A DNA stretch of 64,000 nt from CAMCTV01 sp964420985 (GTDB lineage: Bacteria; Bacteroidota; Bacteroidia; Flavobacteriales_D; Sanyastnellaceae). The notes below the pieces were generated by a model that saw nothing but the letters and a program-made list of their open reading frames with translations, ran no database searches and was not told the DNA's origin. How positions within the stretch are numbered: position 1 is the stretch's first letter; every line of letters begins with the position of its first letter. Positions 26,516-34,541 of the stretch are shown here, one piece after another. The stretch is taken from assembly GCA_964420985.1 (NCBI GenBank), contig CAYQUT010000009.1, positions 1 through 64,000 on the forward strand, written 5' to 3'. Both the position numbers and the translations under genes were made by a program.

Positions 26516-27237
26516 TAACGGTTATTGTGGTTACTCTTGTTTTGGGATGTCGCAATCCTGAGGCTCCTGATTGTATTCAAAGGGCTGGACAAATTGCAGT
26601 CATTGAAAATGCGCTTCCTGATTTTACCTCATTGGAACTCCATGATATGATTCATTACCAATTGCACGTTTCGAATGAGTATAAAATAAAAATTACAGGA
26701 CCTGAAAATTGGATCAATGAAATAGAGATTGATGTTCAAAATAGTCGATTAAAAATAAGCGACAACAACCATTGTAAACTCATTCGCAATAAGCACCATA
26801 AAATTATTGTTGATCTCTATGCACCAGAGTTTATTGAGGTAATGAATGAATCATTTCTAAAAGTTGAAGTGATGGACACACTGCATCAGCATAAATTGAA
26901 GTGGATCAATGAAAATGCTCCTTCCAATTGTAGTATTTTATTTCATGGAGACAGTTGTGTAATAGAAATGCCAAAAGGAACAGGAGACATTATTCTTAAA
27001 GGACAATCTCATTTTACATCATTGTACAGCAATGCCATTGGAAAGTTAGATGCTAGTGAAATGAGAACCCAATATCTCAACTGTAATCACAATAGTTTGC
27101 AAGATATCCATGCCCAAACGGACAAATATCTTTTCGTGTTATTTCAGAACAAGGGAAATTTGATTCTTCCCTTTCTGCCTTCTCAGGTGGATAAACAAAG
27201 GAACAGCACAGGAGATTTGATTATTTCGACTGAATAA
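26488..27237 (+). CDS. GIN-domain (DUF2807) lipoprotein
   Basis: A 249-residue lipoprotein; VTVIVVTLVLGC is the lipobox with Cys21. The body is a right-handed beta-helix-like head GIN domain (DUF2807): FTSLELHDMIHYQLHVSNEY, then LKISDNNHCKLI and KIIVDLYAPEFIEVMNESF. The family is abundant in Bacteroidota and probably anchored in the outer membrane, with no firm function. It is last in the clpS-led operon, overlapping the PagL-like gene by 28 bases and the convergent thioesterase gene by 17. Confidence 0.78.
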   Translation: MWFRFVQTIVTVIVVTLVLGCRNPEAPDCIQRAGQIAVIENALPDFTSLELHDMIHYQLHVSNEYKIKITGPENWINEIEIDVQNSRLKISDNNHCKLIRNKHHKIIVDLYAPEFIEVMNESFLKVEVMDTLHQHKLKWINENAPSNCSILFHGDSCVIEMPKGTGDIILKGQSHFTSLYSNAIGKLDASEMRTQYLNCNHNSLQDIHAQTDKYLFVLFQNKGNLILPFLPSQVDKQRNSTGDLIISTE

Positions 27238-27637
27238 TCCAATTTGATTTAATTTTTTCTAGCAGAGGTTCAGGACAGCGCTGTGGTTTTTTTGTTTCTG
27301 CATTGACAAAAACAAGAGTGGTCTCTGCTCGATTGATACAGACATTATCCAGATAAGTTTCATACTTGAAAATCATTTTCGTAGTAGGAAGCTCATCCAC
27401 GTTTACTTTTATGACAACTTCATCATCATATTGAGCAGGTTTAAAATATTGAATATGGAAATCAATAACGGGCATCCATATTCCCATGTCTTCAATGGAT
27501 CGATAACTTAACCCGATATTGCGCATCAATTCAACTCGAGCTACTTCAAAGTAAGTGGCGTAGTTTCCATAATAAACAAAATTCATGGCGTCCGTTTCAG
27601 CGTAACGAACCCGAATATTGATAGTGTGTTCAATCAT
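27221..27637 (-). CDS. Acyl-CoA thioesterase, YbgC/4-hydroxybenzoyl-CoA thioesterase type
   Basis: A 138-residue hotdog-fold thioesterase. The signature YAETDAMNFVYYGNYATYFE contains the catalytic Asp16 and the helix after it, followed by MPVIDFHIQYFKPAQYDDEV and the C-terminal strand. These enzymes hydrolyse short or aromatic acyl-CoA esters in the cytosol. The gene stands alone, divergent from dnaA, and its 3' end overlaps the GIN lipoprotein gene by 17 bases. Its TAATTTTG -7 element lies seven bases before the ATG. Confidence 0.9.
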   Translation of the reverse strand: MIEHTINIRVRYAETDAMNFVYYGNYATYFEVARVELMRNIGLSYRSIEDMGIWMPVIDFHIQYFKPAQYDDEVVIKVNVDELPTTKMIFKYETYLDNVCINRAETTLVFVNAETKKPQRCPEPLLEKIKSNWIIQSK

Positions 27638-27644
27638 AAGGAGG

Positions 27645-27652
27645 CAAAATTA
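27645..27652 (-). promoter_or_regulatory. -7 promoter element TAATTTTG of the thioesterase gene
   Basis: On the reverse strand TAATTTTG is followed by CCTCCTT and the ATG at 27637. A TTG about 20 bases upstream gives the expected -33 element. Confidence 0.6.
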
Positions 27653-27798
27653 TAGGTTAAAAACGCAATCAATCCAAGCTTTTTTTTTGTTTATTTTTCC
27701 ACCAAAAAAACTTCGGAAAGCCTTGATAAATCTACATAATCAAAAAAATCAACAAATCAAGAGTAAATATTTTTTTTTTTCACTTTTTTATTCCTTTT

Positions 27799-27825
27799 TT
27801 TGCCTAGTCACTGTGAATAACCTTG
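27799..27825 (+). promoter_or_regulatory. dnaA promoter with overlapping DnaA box
   Basis: TTTG at 27799-27802 and TAACCTTG at 27818-27825, 19 bases apart, match the Bacteroidota promoter with one mismatch. TGTGAATAA at 27812-27820 is, on the reverse strand, the DnaA box TTATTCACA. It overlaps the -7 element, so DnaA could repress its own gene. AT-rich homopolymer runs precede it (27670-27800). Confidence 0.5.
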
Positions 27826-27866
27826 ACCACCTAAACAAACATTTACACTTATTACCTAAAGATACT

Positions 27867-29294
27867 ATGGCATCCAAAAAGGATCAATTTCAAGTTTGGA
27901 ACAACTGTTTAGCAGTCATCAAAGACAATGTAAGTCCACAAGGATTTAAAACTTGGTTTGAACCCATTAAACCCGTTAAGTTAGAGAACAGCGTTTTGAC
28001 CATTCAAGTTCCTTCTCAATTTTTTTATGAGTGGTTAGAAGAACATTATGTTACTTTATTAAAAAAGATCATCAAAAAGGAATTGGGAGCAGAAGGTAGA
28101 TTGGAGTATTCCATCATCATGGACAACAACAATCATCCTTACACCATTAAGGTTCCTACAAGTGATCGCAAAGCGGTGAAAAACACTCCTGTCAGCATGC
28201 CTTTAGACATGAGTGAGGCTCGCATTAAGAACCCTTTCATCATTCCTGGTCTACGTAAAATTCAAGTGGATTCTAATTTAAATCCGAATTATTCTTTTGA
28301 AAACTTTATTGAAGGCGATAGCAACCGCTTGGCAAGAAGCGCTGGTTTTGCCGTGGCCAACAAGCCAGGAGGAACAGCATTCAATCCATTGTTGATATAC
28401 GGAGGAACCGGTTTAGGCAAAACGCATTTGTCTCATGCCATAGGATTAGAAATCAAAGCCAAGTTCCCAGAAAAAACTGTTTTGTACGTAAGCTCAGATA
28501 TTTTTACCCACCAGTTTATTGAGGCGGTTAAAAATAATACCGTGAATGATTTCTCACACTTCTATCAGATGATGGATGTGTTGATCATTGATGATGTACA
28601 ATTCTTCAGTGGTAAGGAAAAGACCCAAGACGTATTCTTTCACATCTTTAATCACTTACACCAAACAGGTAAGCAAATCATCTTAACCAGTGATAAACCT
28701 CCGGTTGAAATGCAGGGAATGGAACAACGTTTATTGTCTCGTTTCAAATGGGGTTTAAGTGCTGACTTGCAAGTTCCTTCATTGGAGACCCGTATCGAAA
28801 TATTGAGAAAGAAGATGTACGCTGATGGTATTGAATTGCCAGAGGATGTTGTCGAATATTTGGGCTACTCTATTACATCCAATATACGTGAGTTAGAAGG
28901 TGCTTTGATATCATTGATTGCTCAATCGTCATTGAATAAGAAGAACATCAACTTGGAGTTGGCGCGTCAGATGATCGACAAGTTTGTGAAAAACACCGCT
29001 CGTGAGGTGAGCATTGATTACATCCAGAAAGTGGTTTGTGATTACTTCGACTTGCCCATTGAATTATTGAAGAGCAAGACCCGCAAACGCGAAATCGTTC
29101 AAGCCCGTCAAATCGCGATGTACTTTGCTAAGAAGATGACCAAATCATCATTGGCCAGCATTGGAGCACATTGCGGAGGAAAAGACCACGCAACGGTATT
29201 GCATGCTTGCCGCACGGTGAACAACTTACAAGAAACCGACAAACACTTCCGCAAGTATTTGGAAGATTTGGAGAAGAAGTTGAGCATCGCTTAA
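27867..29294 (+). CDS. dnaA: Chromosomal replication initiator protein DnaA
   Basis: A 475-residue DnaA, which unwinds the replication origin. Domain I is at 1-90 (VWNNCLAVIKDNVSPQGFKT). The AAA+ domain carries Walker A YGGTGLGKTHLSHAI and Walker B VLIIDDVQFF, and domain IV has the DNA-binding signature GGKDHATVLHACRTV. The open frame extends upstream to 27618, but that part is low-complexity AT-rich sequence and homology begins at the ATG at 27867. A strong terminator follows. An origin may be nearby, but in Bacteroidota oriC is not reliably next to dnaA and only one DnaA box is clear. Confidence 0.97.
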   Translation: MASKKDQFQVWNNCLAVIKDNVSPQGFKTWFEPIKPVKLENSVLTIQVPSQFFYEWLEEHYVTLLKKIIKKELGAEGRLEYSIIMDNNNHPYTIKVPTSDRKAVKNTPVSMPLDMSEARIKNPFIIPGLRKIQVDSNLNPNYSFENFIEGDSNRLARSAGFAVANKPGGTAFNPLLIYGGTGLGKTHLSHAIGLEIKAKFPEKTVLYVSSDIFTHQFIEAVKNNTVNDFSHFYQMMDVLIIDDVQFFSGKEKTQDVFFHIFNHLHQTGKQIILTSDKPPVEMQGMEQRLLSRFKWGLSADLQVPSLETRIEILRKKMYADGIELPEDVVEYLGYSITSNIRELEGALISLIAQSSLNKKNINLELARQMIDKFVKNTAREVSIDYIQKVVCDYFDLPIELLKSKTRKREIVQARQIAMYFAKKMTKSSLASIGAHCGGKDHATVLHACRTVNNLQETDKHFRKYLEDLEKKLSIA

Positions 29295-29323
29295 TTTCAG
29301 ACTTCATTACCTAAATAAAAGAG

Positions 29324-29349
29324 AACGCAATCATTGATTGCGTTTTTTT
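29324..29349 (+). terminator. Rho-independent terminator of dnaA
   Basis: A perfect nine-pair stem AACGCAATC / GATTGCGTT with a three-base loop, followed by a run of seven T. It ends at the 3' end of the convergent carotenoid gene. Confidence 0.85.
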
Positions 29350-29953
29350 ATGCTGTAAAGGCCATTAATGCCACAAAAAAGAACCAATTCACTATGAAAA
29401 CCCAGGCTCCAAGACTTGAATTTTTAATGGGTATATAGGACAACAACCATGAAAATAAGATTCCCAACCACAACCATGCTGCGTAATTGTTCCAAGGAAC
29501 ATGATTCATTTCAAACATCCAATACTCCAATTGCGGGGCAACTTGTTCAATCAATAAATCCGTTAAGGTCATCAGAACACCCCCACAGAATGACAAAACC
29601 CAACGGTTTTGAACGTTCCAAGTCCATTTCAACAATGAGATACTTCCCCAAACCATTATTACCCAATTCAACCCAATAACCAAAGGGATATCCTTCCATT
29701 TGATTCCCAATCCTTCTCCATATTGATAGAAACCAAAGGGGCTGCCGGTATGCACCCCATACCACTCTATTGCAAATCCCAAAACAGCAACAAGCAGGAA
29801 CAATGTAATCTTTTTCCAACTGGGTTCATTCAAGCAGAGCAATGAAAAAGTGATCAATAAACTCAACGAACTGAGCGGAATGAATAACGAAGGAAAAAAA
29901 GTCAATCCCCAAAATCCAACGAAGTACAATAACGCAATAATTATTTGAGGCAT
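29348..29953 (-). CDS. cruF: Carotenoid biosynthesis membrane protein, CruF-like (carotenoid 1,2-hydratase family)
   Basis: A 201-residue protein with about six membrane segments, matching the DUF422/CruF family. Motifs are GFAIEWYGVHTGSPFGFYQY (about 60-80), LVIGLNWVIMVWGS and a WNNYAAWLWLG stretch. CruF hydrates the end of gamma-carotene-type carotenoids on the way to myxol, saproxanthin or flexixanthin pigments. A CrtI/CrtD-type desaturase on the same strand lies only 600 bases upstream, separated by a mazEF pair, which supports the role. Its own promoter TATCTTTG sits four bases before the ATG. Confidence 0.75.
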   Translation of the reverse strand: MPQIIIALLYFVGFWGLTFFPSLFIPLSSLSLLITFSLLCLNEPSWKKITLFLLVAVLGFAIEWYGVHTGSPFGFYQYGEGLGIKWKDIPLVIGLNWVIMVWGSISLLKWTWNVQNRWVLSFCGGVLMTLTDLLIEQVAPQLEYWMFEMNHVPWNNYAAWLWLGILFSWLLSYIPIKNSSLGAWVFIVNWFFFVALMAFTA

Positions 29954-29957
29954 GTTT

Positions 29958-29965
29958 CAAAGATA
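29958..29965 (-). promoter_or_regulatory. -7 promoter element TATCTTTG of the cruF-like gene
   Basis: On the reverse strand TATCTTTG is followed by AAAC and the ATG at 29953, predicting an almost leaderless mRNA. Confidence 0.6.
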
Positions 29966-29996
29966 ATATTGTTTATTGATGAAGATAAAAAAAAGT

Positions 29997-30019
29997 AGTA
30001 TATATTTGTGGTATATACT
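29997..30019 (+). promoter_or_regulatory. mazEF promoter and palindromic operator
   Basis: A perfect inverted repeat AGTATATA-N7-TATATACT spans 29997-30019. The -7 element TATATTTG (30001-30008) lies inside it, so a bound dimer would block transcription. MazE antitoxins typically repress their own operon through such sites. The first start codon lies 10 bases downstream. Confidence 0.6.
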
Positions 30020-30029
30020 TGAAAAAAAA

Positions 30030-30263
30030 ATGAAGATGCTTTCATTAAAATTAGATGATGTTGTTTTTGATGAAACTGAAAAGGTCATCAAACAACTGGA
30101 CATGCCACGCAATCGTTACATCAATGAGGCATTGGCCATGTACAACCGTTATCACAAAAGAAAAAGATTGAAGGCTAAACTCTTTCAAGAGAGTCAAGCG
30201 GTGTACGCCAATAGTTTAGACGTAGCGGAAGATTTTGAAAGCTTTCTTGATGAAAACCTTTGA
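30030..30263 (+). CDS. mazE: MazE-like antitoxin
   Basis: A 77-residue basic protein with an N-terminal ribbon-helix-helix-like DNA-binding part (MLSLKLDDVVFDETEKVIKQ, then MPRNRYINEALAMYNRYHKR) and an acidic tail (DVAEDFESFLDENL) suited to wrap the toxin. It is a small, diverged sequence, so the call rests largely on the MazF gene that overlaps its 3' end by 14 bases. ATG at 30030 is chosen; 30036 is possible, and the longer open frame from 29976 would run through the operator. It should neutralise MazF and repress the operon at the palindrome just upstream. Confidence 0.7.
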   Translation: MKMLSLKLDDVVFDETEKVIKQLDMPRNRYINEALAMYNRYHKRKRLKAKLFQESQAVYANSLDVAEDFESFLDENL

Positions 30264-30582
30264 TATTTGGTTGGCCAATCTCAATCCCAACAAAGGCAAA
30301 GAACCGGGAAAAGTGAGACCTGTGATCATTGTTCAGTCACCTTTATTAAATGACTTTCATCCCACAGTTATCGTATGTCCACTAACTTCCCAATGCATTG
30401 AGAAAGTTGATGTTCTTAGGCATAATGTGAAAGAGAAATTCTTGTCCGTTCCTTCTCAGGTTTTGGTAGATCAAATCCGAGCCATTGATAAGAAAAGGCT
30501 CATTGAATATTTGGGAACGATAAAAAAAGAGGAAGGAAAATTACTTCGTCAAAAAATCAAGATAGTTCTTGATCTTGAATGA
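30250..30582 (+). CDS. mazF: MazF/PemK-type mRNA interferase toxin
   Basis: A 110-residue toxin that cuts mRNA at specific sequences. Family motifs are DIWLANLNPNKGKEPGKVRP (start of the SH3-like barrel), PVIIVQS, VIVCPLTS and VLVDQIRAIDKKRL, which includes the conserved acid-basic pocket. I chose the ATG at 30250, which overlaps the antitoxin stop; the TTG at 30235 gives no family sequence. The 3' end overlaps the convergent crtI/crtD-type gene by 26 bases, so the module is wedged between carotenoid genes. Confidence 0.88.
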   Translation: MKTFDIWLANLNPNKGKEPGKVRPVIIVQSPLLNDFHPTVIVCPLTSQCIEKVDVLRHNVKEKFLSVPSQVLVDQIRAIDKKRLIEYLGTIKKEEGKLLRQKIKIVLDLE

Positions 30583-32050
30583 TGCATTGAGTGGCAATTT
30601 TTGCAGACTGCAAACAAAGCGGAATACCGCCTCCAGGATGCACACTTCCACCTACAAAATACAAGCCCTGCAATTCATCGATAAAATTAGCATGACGAAG
30701 AAATGCTGCAAATGTTGAATTGCTTGAAGTTCCGTACAAAGAGCCTGTATACGATGCCGTTCGTTCTTGGATCAATTTTGGAGTAAGAACATCCTCCACC
30801 TCTATCCATTGTGCGATATCTTCATGTAAGATACTTCCCAATTTATTTATGATGGACTTTCTTGCTTGAATGATTGCTTCGGTCTCATCTTCTCCTTCAA
30901 ATCTGGGAGCATTGATCATGACAAACCAATTCTCACAACCTTCAGGTGCATCCCTTTGAACTATTTTGGATGTAATATTCACATAGACCGTGACATCCGC
31001 TGAAATTTTCTTGGTATCAAAAATGCCCTTGAATTCCGCAGCATAATCATCCGCAAAAAACAAATTGTGTACATCCAATTGCGGGAATGATTTCTTCATC
31101 CCCCAATAAAAAATAATGGCACTGGAAGATCGCTCTTGCTTAAGAATTTTCTCTGGTCGAGGAAAATCAGGCAATAAACGGTGATAAGTGAAATGGGCAT
31201 CTACGTTGGAAACCACAACATCAGCAGGGATAAAATTATCTTTCACCCAAACTCCCGTTACCAACTGTTTATCAGTATTATTAATCGCCGAATATTCTAT
31301 TCTTTCAACAAGGCAATTCAACTGAACATCTACCTTGCACAAATCCAGTAAATGAAGCAAGGCATCTGTAATTTGGTGCATTCCATTTTTGGGTAAGAAG
31401 GCACCTATGCCATGTTCCAAGTGTGGAATCATGCTCATCATCGCCGGAGTTGAATACGGATTACTACCATTGTAAGTGGCAAAGCGATTCATCAATTGAA
31501 CCGTCTTTGGATTTTTAAATTGGCGCTGGTTGAATGAATGAAGGCTCCCTATTACAGGCAGCACTGGAATCGACATCAATGCTCTCCAAAAAGACCATGT
31601 CTTCCAAGGCAACCGGCGAAGGCTTGATTCTAAAAAAACAGGCTTGGTTGTATGATAAACCCATGCTGCCTTTTTGAAATAGCGAAGTACAATTGATTTG
31701 GATTCTCCTAGTTTTTTAGATATCTCTTCACTCCATTCATCGAGATCAGCATGAGCATGGAGTTCTGTTCCATCAGACCAAAAGTAATGGGCAATGGGAT
31801 CCAAACGCTGAATGGGAAATTGAGTATCGAAATCTTCCCCACACAATAGATAAAGCTCTTTTATTAGTTCGGGCAAAGTAAACAAACTAGGACCCAAATC
31901 AAACCGATAGTCACCAATTTTTTTTTGACTTAATTTACCACCAAGATGATTTGATGCCTCAAAAATTGAAACCTTATAACCTGACTTAGCAAGTCTAATG
32001 GCTGTAGCCATTCCCGCAACACCTGCGCCAATGACAACAGCTTTTTTCAT
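30557..32050 (-). CDS. Carotenoid desaturase, CrtI/CrtD family
   Basis: A 497-residue FAD-dependent desaturase. The dinucleotide-binding motif is VVIGAGVAGMATAIRLAKSG at the N-terminus, followed by FEASNHLGGKLSQ and YRFDLGPSLFTLP. The C-terminal FAD motif is LYFVGGSVHPGGGIPLCLQS. The phrase FATYNGSNPYSTPAMM is shared with Bacteroidota CrtI and CrtD enzymes. The nearby CruF-like gene favours the 3,4-desaturase CrtD over phytoene desaturase CrtI, but sequence alone cannot separate them here. It is cotranscribed with the ferredoxin-NADP reductase three bases upstream. Confidence 0.85.
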   Translation of the reverse strand: MKKAVVIGAGVAGMATAIRLAKSGYKVSIFEASNHLGGKLSQKKIGDYRFDLGPSLFTLPELIKELYLLCGEDFDTQFPIQRLDPIAHYFWSDGTELHAHADLDEWSEEISKKLGESKSIVLRYFKKAAWVYHTTKPVFLESSLRRLPWKTWSFWRALMSIPVLPVIGSLHSFNQRQFKNPKTVQLMNRFATYNGSNPYSTPAMMSMIPHLEHGIGAFLPKNGMHQITDALLHLLDLCKVDVQLNCLVERIEYSAINNTDKQLVTGVWVKDNFIPADVVVSNVDAHFTYHRLLPDFPRPEKILKQERSSSAIIFYWGMKKSFPQLDVHNLFFADDYAAEFKGIFDTKKISADVTVYVNITSKIVQRDAPEGCENWFVMINAPRFEGEDETEAIIQARKSIINKLGSILHEDIAQWIEVEDVLTPKLIQERTASYTGSLYGTSSNSTFAAFLRHANFIDELQGLYFVGGSVHPGGGIPLCLQSAKIATQCIIQDQELS

Positions 32051-32053
32051 ACG

Positions 32054-33061
32054 TTAAAACCCTTGAACACCATTAACCGTGGTGTATTTTAATACAAGGT
32101 TCTTATTGGGGTAAATTCGTTTAAAAGCACTTTGCACCATGATAGTGGCTTCATGGAATCCACACAAAATCAATTTCAATTTACCTGGGTAGGTATTGAT
32201 ATCACCAATGGCATAAAGTCCGGGAACATTTGTACTGTAATCCAAGGTATTGACTTCAATGGAATTTTTATCAATGTTCAGCCCCCACTCTGATAATGGT
32301 CCCAACTTTGGGGACAGACCAAACAAGGGAAGCCAATGGTCGGTTGATACCGTTTCTGGCTCACGCCCGTCAATATTGACAACGATTGATTCCAATTTGT
32401 CTTCACCATTCAATCCAACTACCTCAGCATTGGTGATGAGTCGCATCTTTCCACTCTCACTCATGTCCATAACCTTTTGAACGCTATCTAAGTGTCCTCT
32501 GAAGCTGGTAGAACGGTGAATCAATGTTACATGCTCAGCTACACCGTTGGCTAAGAAAATGGACCAATCCAAAGCGCTGTCACCACCGCCTGAAATAACC
32601 ACTCTTTTACCCCGATAAAATTCCGGGTCTCGAACGATATACTCTATGCCCTTGTCTTCAAAATCGGTAATATTGACAATGGGTGGTTTTCTCGGTTCAA
32701 AACATCCCAAACCACCAGCAATAGCTACAATAGGAGCCTTGTGCTTTGTGCCGCGATTGGTGGTAACAATGAAATGATCATTTTCATCTTTTTCAAAAAT
32801 TTCAGCTCTCTCCCCCAATGTAAAAGTGGGTTTGAAAGGCTCAGCCTGTTTCATCAGATTGTCAATGAGATCCCCTGCCAATACCTCAGGGAAACCGGGA
32901 ATATCGTAAATGGGCTTCTTAGGATAAATTTCTGTCAACTGGCCACCTGGTTGAGGTAAGGCATCGATCAAATGACATTTTAATTTGAGCAATCCGGCTT
33001 CAAATACAGTAAACAATCCGCAAGGTCCGGCACCGATGATGATGATGTCTGATTCTATCAT
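32054..33061 (-). CDS. Ferredoxin/flavodoxin-NADP reductase, thioredoxin reductase-like type
   Basis: A 335-residue flavoprotein of the YumC-type ferredoxin-NADP reductases. The FAD motif is DIIIIGAGPCGLFTVFEAG and the NADPH motif VVISGGGDSALDWSIFLA. The active-site CxxC of true thioredoxin reductase is absent, which identifies the FNR group. LPQPGGQLTEIYPKKPIYDI and YAIGDINTYPGKLKLILCGF are typical. It could supply reducing power to oxygenases, including the 2OG or carotenoid enzymes nearby, but that link is only positional. It leads the operon with the desaturase. Confidence 0.92.
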   Translation of the reverse strand: MIESDIIIIGAGPCGLFTVFEAGLLKLKCHLIDALPQPGGQLTEIYPKKPIYDIPGFPEVLAGDLIDNLMKQAEPFKPTFTLGERAEIFEKDENDHFIVTTNRGTKHKAPIVAIAGGLGCFEPRKPPIVNITDFEDKGIEYIVRDPEFYRGKRVVISGGGDSALDWSIFLANGVAEHVTLIHRSTSFRGHLDSVQKVMDMSESGKMRLITNAEVVGLNGEDKLESIVVNIDGREPETVSTDHWLPLFGLSPKLGPLSEWGLNIDKNSIEVNTLDYSTNVPGLYAIGDINTYPGKLKLILCGFHEATIMVQSAFKRIYPNKNLVLKYTTVNGVQGF

Positions 33062-33080
33062 AATGAAAAAATATGGTCTT

Positions 33081-33088
33081 CAAAATTA
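33081..33088 (-). promoter_or_regulatory. -7 promoter element TAATTTTG of the FNR-desaturase operon
   Basis: An exact TAnnTTTG match on the reverse strand, 19 bases before the ATG at 33061. The rest of the divergent gap (33062-33258) holds no other clear site; the 2OG oxygenase promoter was not recognised. Confidence 0.5.
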
Positions 33089-33258
33089 GAAATGGAGCTC
33101 TAAGTGAAAACACAAACCATTAACATTTATCACACAATAATGTTCATAAGGAATACAATAAATGCTATCAACACATCAGGGCTGATAATCTTTCTATTGA
33201 GCGTAAATAGAAGCCTAAAAATCATAGCTATTATTGCTTGTACTAATCTTTTGAAGCA

Positions 33259-34218
33259 ATGAACTTACAAGAAATGGGAATTCCAGCAGTAGACTTGGCT
33301 GGTTTTATAAATGGCAATCATGAGGAGAAGATGGCTTTTGTTTCTCAATTGGGAAAGGCCTATGAAGACATTGGATTTGTAGCTGTGAAAAACCATCTCA
33401 TTCAGACCCAAACGGTTGAAACACTCTACAAAGAAGTTCAGAATTTTTTTGATCTTCCTTTGGAACAAAAGTTGAAATACGAGATTCCTGGATTAGCTGG
33501 TCAACGCGGTTATACCTCTTTTGGTAAAGAACACGCAAAAGATTCTAATGCAGGAGACCTCAAGGAGTTTTGGCATTTTGGTCAAGAAGTCACTGACAAT
33601 GATCCTATAAAATCTGAATATCCAGACAATGTATTCACCGAGGAATTGCCCAATTTTAATGAGGTTGGACTGAAGGCATATAGAGATTTAGAAAACACAG
33701 GCCGCTTTATGTTGAGGGCCATTGCGCTCTATTTGGGTTTGGATGAGTTTTATTTCGATTCAAAAATCCATAATGGGAATAGCATTTTAAGACCCATTCA
33801 TTATCCGCCAATCACCCAGGAGCCCAAATCCGCTGTTAGAGCTGGTCAACATGAAGACATTAATCTGATAACACTTTTGATTGGCGCCAGTGCTGAAGGA
33901 TTGCAAGTTTTAAATAAAAAAGGCGAGTGGATTGATGTCACTGCCCTACCCGATCATATTGTAGTGAACGTTGGCGATATGTTGCAAAGACTAACCAATG
34001 GCAAGTTAAAATCTACAACACACCGTGTTATCAATCCTCCTCGAGAAAAATGGAATACTCCGAGATATTCTATTCCCTTTTTCTTGCATCCCAGAAGCGA
34101 AATGCCATTGGATTGTCTAGAAAGCTGTATCCCTAAAGGTGATGAACCCAAATGGGAACCCATAACAGCTGGAGCCTACTTGATGCAACGTTTGGATGAA
34201 ATTGGTTTAACCAAATGA
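33259..34218 (+). CDS. Isopenicillin N synthase-like 2-oxoglutarate/Fe(II) oxygenase
   Basis: A 319-residue non-heme iron oxygenase. Iron ligands are H198 and D200 in RAGQHEDINLITLL and H255 in LKSTTHRVINPP; the 2-oxoglutarate-binding pair is R269 and S271 in RYSIPFFLHP. The N-terminal DIOX_N domain (about 5-110) includes GQRGYTSFGKEHAK. These proteins hydroxylate or oxidise small molecules; the substrate is unknown. It is translationally coupled (ATGA) to the molybdenum cofactor genes downstream, an unusual partner for this family. Confidence 0.88.
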   Translation: MNLQEMGIPAVDLAGFINGNHEEKMAFVSQLGKAYEDIGFVAVKNHLIQTQTVETLYKEVQNFFDLPLEQKLKYEIPGLAGQRGYTSFGKEHAKDSNAGDLKEFWHFGQEVTDNDPIKSEYPDNVFTEELPNFNEVGLKAYRDLENTGRFMLRAIALYLGLDEFYFDSKIHNGNSILRPIHYPPITQEPKSAVRAGQHEDINLITLLIGASAEGLQVLNKKGEWIDVTALPDHIVVNVGDMLQRLTNGKLKSTTHRVINPPREKWNTPRYSIPFFLHPRSEMPLDCLESCIPKGDEPKWEPITAGAYLMQRLDEIGLTK

Positions 34219-34541
34219 AGATTAGAATTTCAGACAAAAAATTTCGTGTTCGTTTCTCTACTATCGACAAGGATACTTGGTTCGAGCAAAAATGTTGTCA
34301 TTTAAGTCTACCACCTTTTTTACATTTTGAATTCCATTGCTCAGATGTGACAGACGACACCATGAAAATGATCAACGGTTGCATCACCATTTATTTGAAC
34401 AAAGACGCTTTTTTTTCGTTCCTTCAAAATGATGTTGAGCGCTATGCATTTTCTGTTGGTGATATCACCGTAGATATAGAAAAGGACTATCCTTGTTCTC
34501 ATCAGGATACTAAAAACGATTACACATTTACAAGACCTTGA
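34215..34541 (+). CDS. Small protein resembling DUF7009, beside moaA
   Basis: A 108-residue cytosolic protein. It starts MKIRISDKKFRVRFSTIDKD and has an acidic mid-section and an ending with CSHQDTKNDYTFTRP. This order recalls the DUF7009 family, whose function is unknown to me. Beta-rich composition suggests a small sandwich or barrel. It is coupled to both neighbours: ATGA with the oxygenase upstream and TGATG with moaA downstream. That position hints at a role in molybdenum cofactor synthesis or in moaA expression, which is inference only. Confidence 0.6.
   Translation: MKIRISDKKFRVRFSTIDKDTWFEQKCCHLSLPPFLHFEFHCSDVTDDTMKMINGCITIYLNKDAFFSFLQNDVERYAFSVGDITVDIEKDYPCSHQDTKNDYTFTRP

Noticed and set aside
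27618..27866. N-terminal extension of dnaA
   Set aside because: Low-complexity AT-rich sequence spanning a promoter and a DnaA box; homology begins at the ATG at 27867.
27640..27866. Complete replication origin upstream of dnaA
   Set aside because: Only one clear DnaA box and no box cluster; AT-richness alone is not sufficient, and oriC is often away from dnaA in this phylum.
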